The translations under genes were made by a program, and so were the position numbers. DNA of 11,390 bases from Phoronis ovalis (taxonomy: Eukaryota > Phoronida > Phoronidae): assembly GCA_028565635.1 (NCBI GenBank), contig JAOXYB010053635.1:1-11390 (forward strand). The letters run 5' to 3'. This document shows positions 1 through 8,624 of this stretch, piece by piece (within the stretch, counting starts at the first letter, position 1; each line of letters begins with the position of its first letter). The notes beneath the pieces are model-generated. The model worked only from the letters and a program-made list of their open reading frames with translations. It did no database searches and was not told the origin of the DNA.

Positions 1-3000
1 GATGTTGAAAGGTAATTTGGAGGTCATTTAACGTTCATAAAAGCCAATATGAGCAACCTTGCCTTTGCTAAAAGGCTATCTAGTTTCAATTGCTATTGTT
101 ACACATCAGCGTCTTCTTCATTGTTAGCAGCATCTATCCACATTGTTAGATCTATTGAGTCAGTGAATATAGAGGTATACAGTAGTACTTTATTTAATAT
201 CTTACTTAGTATTGTCGACAGACATTTTTGTGTTCTGAGAATGGTGAGGTATGCTATGTTTCTCCAAACAGTAGCTTTGAAATCTACAGCATTGTTTGGG
301 GCTTCTATAAGTAAAAGGAAATTTTGAATGTCAGTGGTATTTTTCTTAAAATTTATGATCTAAACTGTTTCATTTGTATGTAAATTTGTAAGAGGTCCTA
401 AATTTTCTTTGAAACATTTCTGTATAATTTCAAATGAGCCGGAGGGGATTTGTCCGGATTCATGTGCCATTAAAATTAATATTCTGTGTGCAAATTGGTG
501 GAGGAACAAAACTGAATGGAAGAATATATTTTTTTACTCGTAAGCAGCTTGTGAGGACTTGTTATTCCAATTTAATTGTACAATACATGAACATAGACTT
601 CGTATCAGTTTCAACTTTTACACAGCCTCTCAAAGATAATGTTGAGCTTTAACACATGCAACTTCTAGGGTATCTGTTGTGCTACCTTCTTCAGGTAAAT
701 TGCCGTGTTTATTGTGCATACAGCCTAGGTAATAAAGGTAGAAAGAGCTAAGTGAAGGTTATCAGTTCTAATCTTTTTCTCCCACTTTCAAGAGTAAAGA
801 AGGCCAAATGCTAAGCAAACAGTGATAAAATTTAAATATCACCATCATGGTTAATCCTTGTGTTCTAGTAAACTTTGGGTCAACAGCTTGATATTCTCCC
901 AAACAGTGTGGACACTGCCTTAAAGGCTGAATCAGTGTAACCTGTGTAGTAGCCAACTGTCATAGTAAATTGTACTGGTATTTACTGTCATTAGACTTGC
1001 ATGAAATAAATTGTTAACTTTGAATCATTCATGCATTGGGCTGTGATTTAATACCAGTATTAATGCAAAGGATACAGGTCAAAATTTTCAAGTGCTTTCT
1101 ATGTCATTTAAAAATGTGGCTTTAATTACATTAAAAAGTAATTATGGTTATCAGAGAACTGAATAAAATGTCCATTTGATTGCAGTTGCCAATTAGTAGT
1201 ATAAATGGTTTGAAGCAGGAAGTAATGGACTGCAGTATCTATCTATAAGAGATCTGATGTAGTGTTCTCTTTCAGTTCTGTTCCTTTTATAAAATATTGT
1301 TGATTGGCAGGTAATTGGCATTCAGCAGTAGTGTTAATTTGGAACAATACTAAAAATTGTTTCTTTGTTATTCTGGTCTATCAGACATAAATCACCATTC
1401 ACTGTAATAATGGTTCAGGGGCTATCAGTATCTACCATCAGTATGTACTGATGCTATCTAAACAAAAGTCTGGAGGCTGATAAAACCCAGGGATAAAACC
1501 ACCTATATGTTTGTTATGCTGCTTATTTTGGTGGGCGATTGATAAAAACTCAGCCAGCTGGAAGAATATCTTGGCATTATGAATATGTAGTAATATACAG
1601 TTGGTTGGATATTTATAATTACAGATTTTTATTTCACATATATGAAGCATTCTAATATTTCACATCAATACACACAATACTAGCATTTGCATATAACTTC
1701 GATTATGCATTCAAGCATTTATCAGGTTTCAAACACTTCACATTTTTTTCATAAAAAGTGACATTTAAAGTAGTTACGCCTACATCTTTAAGAACCCATT
1801 GTAAAGTTATATTATGATATCATTTGAATTTTTAGATCATTTTCTTTTCTATATTTATTACAATGTTTACTGGTACTGTTGAATAGCTGTACCTGTACTT
1901 TTAAACATTGTTGAAATTAGTGGCCCCATAAAGACCTTTCATACTTTTGTTTATACAGTATGCTTTTTGCATGAGTCTTCTATAAAATATGTATCATAAT
2001 CCAATATTACAAAATGCAATATTAATTTTGGCTCATATGTGACGGACCCAAAGAATGGATAAAATTACAAACTAATTAAGTAGGCATTTCATTTATGTTA
2101 TAAGAGTATTCAGTAGTACATTCCCCATTCATTCCTATTCTGATATGCAAAATACGGTGTATTTACGTTTCCACTCGAAGGAAACATGGCTGAATTTTTT
2201 TGAATGAAATTTTTTTTACAAACTTTGCCAACTACTACAAATTTTACAGTTGCTTAATCAAATCATTGTCTAGGTTTTCCTATTTTGTAAAAATGTCTGC
2301 AAAACTATATCTTCTCATGCCAGGGAGTATGATACCAGTCTGGGCAAACATAAGGTGAATGCAGTATTTTGATGCTTTGGCTTTTGTTTATCTTTAAAAA
2401 GCTATACACAATCAGACACCACCATACAGTAGTATAAGAATGATAATATGAGAGTCATAGATCATTTACTGTATCCTTTGATGTTCCTCACAAAAGCTAA
2501 TAAACACCAAATACTGACTAATAACTGAGCCATCACATCATTGGCTTGTGTTCAGGATACCTAGATACCTTCAGAAAGCTAATGCAAACATAGTTCCACC
2601 ATTCCGGAGACATGTTATCACCATTATCTCATTATCAGGGCTTGTTAAAGATAAAGACCAGGTCAATTTGAAAAAATTTGAAGATAAGTTTCATAATAAA
2701 GTTACACTCCATTTATAATATTAGAGAACACTGATGACAGACAGAGTTGTAGACAGAGTTCATATAACTTATGATATTTATTCTATTACAGCATCCCCAG
2801 TAGGTTGTATGTTAACATGAATGTGCCAAAGATTACAATTTAAACCCTGGGGCCATAAACACTACCCATCCTTGTAAAAATAATATTTCCAAGAGGGAAA
2901 ACCTGAAGCATGATAAATGCCTTTAAATTAATCGAAGCAATGCCTGTCACTCTGTTTTGGTGTGATTAGCCATTAGGGAGTGTGGCACAGTCCAAAGTAG

Positions 3001-3020
3001 TGACTACTTTAAAGTAAATA
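1..3020. other. AT-rich non-coding DNA, no supported gene
   Basis: This 3-kb stretch is AT-rich and CpG-poor. Its open frames are short, show no protein family, and are interrupted at the rate expected by chance. The longest ATG frame is 49-327 on the plus strand (92 codons, Ser-rich), and the minus strand of the same patch is also open. No tRNA, no promoter of a recognisable class and no transposon ends were seen. Weak exon-like patches (99-304 minus; 1276-1310, 2324-2354 and 2556-2718 plus) are treated as findings. A small duplication of AGACAGAGTT occurs near 2740-2760. Best read as intron or intergenic DNA. Confidence 0.6.
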
Positions 3021-3083
3021 GCTCCATTCACACTTACCACTTAGAGCGCTTCACAATAGAGCAATCTATAATAATGCGCTTCA
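3021..3083 (+). repeat. Left terminal inverted repeat of the MITE
   Basis: This arm starts GCTCCATTCACACTT and pairs with the reverse complement of 3405-3452, with nine mismatches in the first 33 bases. It carries about 15 extra bases (about 3054-3068) absent from the right arm, then the well-conserved block ending GCGCTTCA. It holds two of the GCGCTT motifs, at 3046-3051 and 3076-3081. The divergence between arms suggests the copy is not very recent, or that the family tolerates imperfect ends. Confidence 0.7.
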
Positions 3084-3134
3084 CTTTCCGTCCACACTGG
3101 CATGCTTTAATTCGATTCTATCTTCAAATATCTA

Positions 3135-3161
3135 GAAGCGCATTCTACTTTAATGCGCTTC
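3135..3161. repeat. Perfect 10-bp hairpin inside the MITE
   Basis: GAAGCGCATT at 3135-3144 is the exact reverse complement of AATGCGCTTC at 3152-3161, separated by seven bases. It uses the same GCGCTT core as the terminal repeats. Internal copies of the terminal motif are common in elements whose transposase binds subterminal repeats; that role is inferred here. Confidence 0.8.
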
Positions 3162-3300
3162 CGATATGCGGAGCTCTTTAGTTCAAGGAGGTGTGTATAT
3201 ATATAAAAATACATATAATTTATTAAAAATCAGTTCGTGGCAGAAAGCGAATTGAAGTCACTTCGTGTCCACACTTGCCAGTTAATTAAGTCTCTTAAAG

Positions 3301-3342
3301 CACATCAGGAAAAGTTAATTCACCTCAGGAAGAGGATTAATT
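3301..3342 (+). repeat. Near-tandem 20/22-bp duplication inside the MITE
   Basis: Two adjacent units, 3301-3320 and 3321-3342, both run CA(C)-TCAGGAA-AG-TTAATT with small insertions and substitutions. This looks like a local duplication within the element body. No function is visible. Confidence 0.5.
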
Positions 3343-3387
3343 TTCGCTTGAAGCGCTTTATTTTAATGCTCTTGAAGCGAATTAATC
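3335..3387. repeat. Second internal inverted repeat of the MITE
   Basis: GATTAATTTTCGCTT (3335-3349) pairs with AAGCGAATTAATC (3375-3387), with a two-T bulge in the left arm and a loop of about 25 bases. The loop contains the palindromic octamer AAGCGCTT at 3351-3358. The right arm is also the inner part of the terminal repeat (TTAATTCG on the minus strand). Confidence 0.65.
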
Positions 3388-3404
3388 ATGTACACATTAG
3401 AGGC

Positions 3405-3452
3405 TGAAGCGCAGTATTATAAAGTGCTCCAAGTCGCAAATCTGAATGGGCC
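3405..3452 (-). repeat. Right terminal inverted repeat of the MITE
   Basis: Read on the minus strand this arm begins GGCCCATTCAGATTT and matches the left arm base for base at CCATTCA, ACTT, GAGC and the TGCGCTTCA block. The plus-strand edge is TGAATGGGCC followed by TA. Inner similarity to the left arm (TTAATTCG) continues into about 3375-3385, so the full inverted repeat may be nearer 90 bp. Confidence 0.7.
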
Positions 3453-3887
3453 TATAGATTCTGTGGTGATACAGCAGATGATGCTGCCTTTTTGTTGTTG
3501 GCATTAGTCTGTTGGAAGGAAGGACTGGAATTTGACCTTAAATTCATAAACTCTCAGCATGTGTTTATTTCATGATTAAATAAACAAAAGTCAGCTGATA
3601 AACATTCCCAAAAAACTAAATGATTTCTGTTTTCACTAAATAAATATGACAAATCATTTGTTATAAAAACTAGTATAAATAGGATGTGTGCTTGTTCCTG
3701 TTTATTTCCAAGGAGGTCTACTTTGCACAAGTTCAATCTGCTCTTTGTGATTAATATTTCCAGGTTAAGCACCAGTTATTGGAGGATAAGTTTAGTATTT
3801 AAGGTGACCTTGTATTGTTTATCTGTTTTGAGATTAACTATTCTAACACAACTTGGTATTCTTAACAAAAATCTGACTTCTTGACAG

Positions 3888-3903
3888 TATATATATATAT
3901 ATT
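3888..3903. repeat. (TA)n microsatellite, about 7 to 8 units
   Basis: An uninterrupted alternating T and A run sits between GACAG and TCTCTTG. It is too short to say more than that it could vary in length between individuals. Confidence 0.85.
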
Positions 3904-4186
3904 CTCTTGTATTTAAGTGGCAAGCTATTTTCTCACCAATGTCTTCATGAATAATTCTGATCTTTGTTGGATATGCTCATGCTTACAAATTTCATTGGGA
4001 AAAACAAGTTCATTATAATACATGCCAAGCATCATGCATAAAAGTCATTATCATAAAGCTACTAATCAGCAACTTGTGTGACCCATAAACTCCTGGTAGG
4101 TCTGAATGCAGCAGTAGTTGAATACTTGCTGGCTGAGTTTGCCATTGACAAATTGGTGTAAATCTTAATTTTATCACTTTTGTTAG

Positions 4187-4422
4187 GCTTCAATGCCAAT
4201 AACAACACTGTCTGGAACTCTGCAACAGGCATGGCAATAACAGTAGTGCTTTGTCATATGGGTAATTATCATTTACATAACTGCCCATCTAACTATGCTG
4301 GAGCAGCTAAACTGTTTCCAGACCCAAACACAAAGTTCCCAGTGGCAAATTATACATATCAAAAAAAACAGAGCCTTGCCATGCCGATATCTATCAGGCA
4401 GCATCCAACTAGATTCTACTGA
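4187..4422 (+). other. Exon-like patch, unproven (78 open codons)
   Basis: The patch follows a good 3' splice-like tract, TTATCACTTTTGTTAG (AG at 4185-4186). The frame completes a split codon with its first two bases and stays open to TGA at 4420-4422. There is no in-frame ATG at its head, so it could only be an internal or terminal exon. The first 75 bases are about 45% G+C, clearly above the surroundings. They end at a possible donor, TATGG then GTAATT (GT at 4262-4263), giving a symmetric phase-1 exon of 75 nt (4187-4261). The encoded segment includes NNNTVWNSATGMAITVVLCH, with N-x-T motifs, and resembles no family I know. An eight-A run near 4360 and the absence of a nearby AATAAA argue against a full-length terminal exon. 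Chance remains likely. Confidence 0.2.
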
Positions 4423-6598
4423 ATTTAGAAATTTATCATAATAACAGTTGGCTGTAATTGTGTCTAATTGTTCCTCAGTGATAGTCCATTACTATACACA
4501 GACATTAGCAGACAGATCAACAGTGATAAATACTATTAGATAGTCTCTATTAATTGCCTTTATCATTTCAAGAGCCCCTTAAGGCTTGCTAATTACAGTC
4601 ATTTATAAAACCACAACACTGCTTACTCTTGTAACCAGTTGCCTTATTTAGTCAACATTAAATGTTTACACATCCATGTCCTAGTTGGTTCTGGATGGTG
4701 GTTTGTGTAATTGTAGCAATTTTACATTGCAACACAACATGCACTGCTTTCAGTCTCATCATTTTCCTTGAAATTTCATTTGTCATATACAGTCAAAGGG
4801 CCAGAAATATATTTCACGTTTCTGGTTACATGTAAAGTTTTCAGCTTTAGATTAGGACTTGATACTTTGTTATGGTGTCCAAATTGCAGGAGAATATTTT
4901 ACTATTCTTGTTAGACCTGTACTTGATGCTTGTGTATGTTGACTATCTCTGCCTGTAGCACCAACATTGTTTCATTTAAATATTCTGTAGAAAAATAATT
5001 CAACACAGCAAATAGAGTATTAAATTCATTAAGGTTGATTGGCATAGTGTATCAACTGAAAGATCAAACCAAATTATATTTTCCTATAAATTTATTCTGT
5101 AATTGACATCACATGCTCTGGTATCATTATGACCAGAATTTGCACATGGTTATGCTTACCTAATTTGGCTACTAACTTCTAAGGGCTAGTTAAACTTAAA
5201 AGTTGTGGTAACCATAGCAACTATCTTTATTGTAGAAAACTCAGCATGACTCTATCAGAATCTATTATCACACAGAAAGAAAAGAGTTAAATATCTAAAA
5301 CATATCCCATAGCAGAGTTCCTTCACGAAAAATTTCATAATCTGTACATAGTTTGGGTAGAATGTTTTAAATACTGGGGCCCAGAACATGTGTATGAAAA
5401 AAAATTAAAAAGCTTAGTGCTAGTCACAAAGTATCTTTAATGACATTTTTTGAAAGCAGTCCAGTTTTTGTTTGGTCATTGGAATCCTTTGTATACATTA
5501 TTGTGGAATGTTAAAACTGACTTTTATGTTTGCCTAAAGTAAATCTGTAAACTTTCTCACTGCAAACACTGGATGACTTGTACTGCAATTGTGTTCTGTG
5601 CAGTTAGTTTATAGTTATGTTATATTGCTACTACTGGGGATGATCCCTTGGTTTATGGCCCACACTTTGTTGGTTTCTGAAGTTGTATAATCTCCTTTTC
5701 GAGTATAATAGGACCTTGGCAGAATTGCCTGAGTAGTGTCCCTGTTCCTGAGAGTCTTCTTGCCAAATTAATAAGCGTATGTGTGTGTATGCATATAATG
5801 CTTAGATTAATGGATCATGTTGTGCATGCTGGGAGCCTGATAAGTATCATGACTTGGAAAAACTTAAAAAACTTAGGTACCCTCAGAAGTGCAGCATTAT
5901 AAAGAAAAACTCAAAAAATAAGACATCTTTTGAGTGTTAGTCATCTGTTGAAAAAAACAGCCCTGAAGGCTAAATATGTGTACTTTATCATAACTGGTGT
6001 ATTCATGGTTATCTTTCTAGTGTATGATTTCATGTATAATAATTATTGTATCTCAGCTTGAGTCTGTTAATAATTACGATTTGGTGATTATAGTGCCATA
6101 TGCCACAATCATTCTAGATTTGTACTGTGATATATAAAAGAAAACTGTTGTAACTAAACACTTGATTACCCATGTTAATTTATGAATGAAATTAATTGTT
6201 TCTATCCTTTAATACTATGATATCTATGAAATATTTGTGGTTTCACTTCTGAATACCTATCCTATTTTGATTGTGTGTCTATTATATACTTCCTAAAGAC
6301 ATCAAGGACAGGCTGTTAACATAATACATGTAATATTATTTTGGGAATGAAATACCTACCCCATAATATAACTGTAATATTTGTTTGTTGAAAATTTGTC
6401 CAGAAAGCCACTGTCTTGTCAATATAGGATTCCTTAGAATAAAAAGCAGATAGGATTAATTACCATGAATATTAATAGTAAAAAAAATTACTGACAAAAA
6501 TGAGTCACCACTGTTAGCCTTCTGTCACAAATACAGAGAAATGGATCATTTTAATCAGCTGCTACTAACAATTACAGTAACGAGATATTTGTTCACAG

Positions 6599-6723
6599 GC
6601 AGCCTACTGGAATATGTTGAATATGAGAAGGCGACCATACTGCATAGTGAAGAACTAGCATTGTCTACCAACACCTGCGTTAACGTCATAATTGCTGATG
6701 TATTTGTGTCCCCTGTGAGCTAA
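6599..6723 (+). other. Exon-like patch, unproven (possible terminal exon)
   Basis: Upstream lies a perfect TACTAAC branch-point-like motif (6563-6569), then TTGTTCACAG ending at 6598, about 30 bases from branch A to AG. From 6599 one frame is open for 40 codons, after two bases completing a split codon, to TAA at 6721-6723. AATAAA follows at 6739-6744. Alternatively a donor-like GTGAGC begins at 6715, giving a 116-nt internal exon. Local G+C is about 43% and there are three CpG, both above background. The reading includes SLLEYVEYEKATILHSEELA. The same interval is also open on the minus strand, which weakens the case. No family was recognised. Confidence 0.25.
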
Positions 6724-7190
6724 TGATTATATCAGTCTAATAAACTTTAAAAGCTGAAAAAACATATGACATTTAAAATGAGACTACCTGTGAAATGTAA
6801 AATATATACATATTGTTTTGAAGTCATAATAGTACATTTGTGTCACCTGGGTGATATTGATAAAAAATTAAAATGTAATTAAAAATATACCTGTATAATT
6901 TTGCTTTGATGTTATGGCAAAGTATGTATAATAGTAACAATAATGCTTGACCTATATGTTCAAATTCCATGGATCACCTGTTTCATGATATTTCGGTGTA
7001 CTCAGTTTCATACAATGGGAAGCATCCATGCTCATTGATAAGCAGAGAAAAAATCTAGTTGACTGGTTATCTGTTGTTTGGTTTTTAGATGTCATTAATT
7101 AATAATTTATGTTCTTGTTTTCATATTTGAATACTGTAAAACTCAGTAACTGCCCAATGAAACTGTAAAGGATTTTTGTTTTTGTTTTAG

Positions 7191-7297
7191 AAGCTATGTT
7201 GTTGCATCTTGCTTGGTTTTGTTACAGTCCCCTAGATCCAGTTGCTCATGATTTGTATTTATACTGTACACAAAAATTCGTAAAACAGCATGCTTGA
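7191..7297 (+). other. Exon-like patch ending beside AATAAA, unproven
   Basis: A strong pyrimidine-rich acceptor-like tract, GATTTTTGTTTTTGTTTTAG, ends at 7190. Taking the first two bases as the end of a split codon, 34 codons are open to TGA at 7295-7297, including AWFCYSPLDPVAHDLYLYCT. AATAAA starts at 7299, only one base after the stop, and overlaps the first minisatellite copy. The other two frames close after 14 and 19 codons. A stop directly abutting a poly(A) signal would leave almost no 3' UTR, which is unusual. T-rich tracts ending in AG are common in this DNA, so chance is a serious alternative. Confidence 0.2.
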
Positions 7298-7299
7298 AA

Positions 7300-7472
7300 A
7301 TAAATACTCTTGACTGAACCCTATGTACATCAGCTCTTGCATAAATACTCTTGACTGCTGAACCCTATGTACATCAGCTCTTGCATAAATACTCTTGACT
7401 GCTGAACCCTATGTACATCAGCTCTTGCATAAATACTCTTGGCTGCTGAACCCTATGTACATCAGCTCTTGC
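7300..7472 (+). repeat. Minisatellite: four copies of a 44-bp unit
   Basis: Units are 7300-7340 (41 bp), 7341-7384, 7385-7428 and 7429-7472 (44 bp each). Each begins ATAAATACTCTTG and ends ACATCAGCTCTTGC. Units two and three are identical. Unit four differs by one base (TTGGCTG for TTGACTG at about 7441). Unit one lacks three bases of the GACTGCTGAA segment. Such homogeneity implies recent expansion or ongoing homogenisation, so copy number may vary between individuals. No coding reading runs through all units: 44 is not a multiple of three. Confidence 0.95.
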
Positions 7473-7487
7473 ATTTCCCCAAATTTC

Positions 7488-7565
7488 AAGTGCGTCGCCT
7501 GTTAATGGTATGTTTTCTGCCTAAAGCTTGAAAAGGAGGCGGTGTTCATAATGAACACCGCACTT
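7488..7565. repeat. CpG-bearing hairpin block with nested arms
   Basis: AAGTGCG (7488-7494) pairs with CGCACTT (7559-7565), and just inside it CGCCT (7496-7500) pairs with AGGCG (7537-7541). The same right-hand bases also take part in the 23-bp palindrome at 7539-7561, so two alternative folds compete. The block has four CpG in 78 bases in a region otherwise poor in CpG. It lies immediately downstream of the minisatellite. It could be a relic of a small inverted-repeat element or a structured or protein-binding site; neither is shown. Confidence 0.55.
7539..7561. repeat. Perfect 23-bp palindrome (11-bp arms, 1-base centre)
   Basis: GCGGTGTTCAT (7539-7549) and ATGAACACCGC (7551-7561) are exact reverse complements around a single A at 7550. 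As DNA it is a near-perfect palindrome suited to a dimeric protein. As RNA only a tighter-loop hairpin could form. The inner part, TGTTCA-TAA-TGAACA, has the shape of inverted half-sites spaced by three bases, loosely like a nuclear-receptor site, but TGTTCA is not the canonical AGGTCA or AGTTCA. Confidence 0.9.
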
Positions 7566-8624
7566 CATTTAAATCCCAAGAAATTGACTTTGTTGTCAGG
7601 GTTATGTTGGTTTTCTGGCCAAGATTCAAAACTACTATGCATAGATATATACATTAATGAAACAAAAGGCTATGACATGTAAAAGAGAAGTTGCTTCTAT
7701 CCCTGGGAAATTTGATTTCTGCATTGTTACATTTTTCATATAGAATATCACAGTTCAAACATCTCAAGTTGCATTGTATTAGCATTCCATATAGGATTTT
7801 TTTCATTTTCATTCTTTATTTGCATTTAGTATACCTGATACTTAGGTAGTTAAACAAGGGTATTGATGCCTCAGTGTTGTGTGTTATTGCTTCTCAGATT
7901 TTGCCAGTGGTTATTTGAACTATGCATATTTTTTTAGTCATTTTATGTTTTATTATTTTTTCTAAAGTTTACATAAAGCTTCATAATGTAGGTGCTATTG
8001 TATGAAAACATGTTACAAATTATATTTTCTCTCTCTATTCTTGTGGTTAACCTTGAGCATGAAAGAACATTTTTAAAACCTGCTGGAGGTTACAATTATC
8101 CATATATATATACAATTATTAAATGCAACTTTCCATTTTGCAAAAACTACTACACTACAACCAGTTATGCAACCTCACTATTTTACATTTGGGTAATAGT
8201 AATATTCTACAGATGTGTTGGATGCAGGTTTCGTGTGGGAGTTGATTTCATTCATTAGCAGTCTTGCAAACATTTTAAGAGGATCATAGGTCTTAAACTG
8301 CCAACCCTTTATCACTAGCAATATAAAGTACACAACACTGGGCATAACCAGCAAGTGTCCAAAGCTAAGCTGATCTCTAATCCTGGTCACTAACTAATCT
8401 GTATTCAAAGGACCAAGGAACTATAATTTACAGGTGTTTGCTCTGTTACAGTTGCTAAAATGCTTTAATCTATATTGTATGTAATATAATCTTCGAAATC
8501 AAACCATGTTGAACATAACTATAAGCATCCTTCAGTATCATATTTATTTCATATAACATTTTGTGGTCGATTTCGAGAGCTCTCTAACTTGATCATTGAC
8601 TGGAGATTTTCCCTTGATCCTATA

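Larger units (their letters stand above)
3021..3452. mobile_element. Non-autonomous DNA transposon (MITE), about 432 bp, TA-flanked
   Basis: The left end (3021 onward) and the reverse complement of the right end (back from 3452) align without gaps over 33 bases at 24 of 33 identities, both carrying CCATTCA then ACTT and GAGC. After a 15-base insertion in the left arm, the match resumes at 16 of 17 (3067-3083 against 3405-3421, TATAATAATGCGCTTCA type). It fades further in at a shared CATG and TTAATTCG. The element is flanked by TA at 3019-3020 and 3453-3454, a possible target duplication. It contains no transposase frame, so it would depend on an enzyme made elsewhere. Short length, long imperfect terminal inverted repeats, internal hairpins and no coding capacity define a MITE. 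The superfamily is uncertain: a 2-bp TA target suits Tc1/mariner or ISL2EU-like elements, while the CCATTCACAC-like end recalls Harbinger-type ends. This is inferred from motif resemblance only. Confidence 0.75.
3453..7190. other. AT-rich non-coding DNA with two exon-like patches
   Basis: This stretch is AT-rich and very CpG-poor; for example, only about three CpG were counted by eye in 5001-6000. No transposon ends, RNA gene or conserved protein was recognised. It contains a short TA microsatellite (3888-3903), small chance hairpins such as CTCAAAA/TTTTGAG at 5910-5934, and two locally GC-richer patches, 4187-4422 and 6599-6723, described separately. Intron or intergenic DNA is the most economical reading. 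Confidence 0.6.

Noticed and set aside
49-327. 92-codon ATG-started plus-strand frame as a gene
   Set aside because: The composition is Ser/Cys/Phe-rich with no family resemblance, and the opposite strand is also open. One frame of this length in 11 kb is unremarkable.
434-652. 72-codon plus-strand frame starting ATGAGCCGGAGG
   Set aside because: The first codons look coding-like, but the rest is AT-driven and no splice, promoter or poly(A) context supports it.
768-956. Minus-strand frame with a CPHC motif, as a zinc-binding protein
   Set aside because: There is a single Cys-x-x-Cys pair with no second pair and no recognisable fold; the hydrophobic tail looks like random AT-rich translation.
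2929-2960. tRNA-like B box around GCTTCGATTAA on the minus strand, as a SINE or tRNA
   Set aside because: The match to the GGTTCGANTCC consensus is poor, and no A box or cloverleaf was found at suitable spacing.
7992-8390. Overlapping opposite-strand frames as small membrane proteins
   Set aside because: Both begin at non-ATG codons, are hydrophobic because of T-rich codons, and overlap one another; there is no supporting context.
8575-8584. 10-bp palindrome GAGAGCTCTC as a regulatory site
   Set aside because: Perfect palindromes of this length occur by chance at this scale and no known factor fits specifically.
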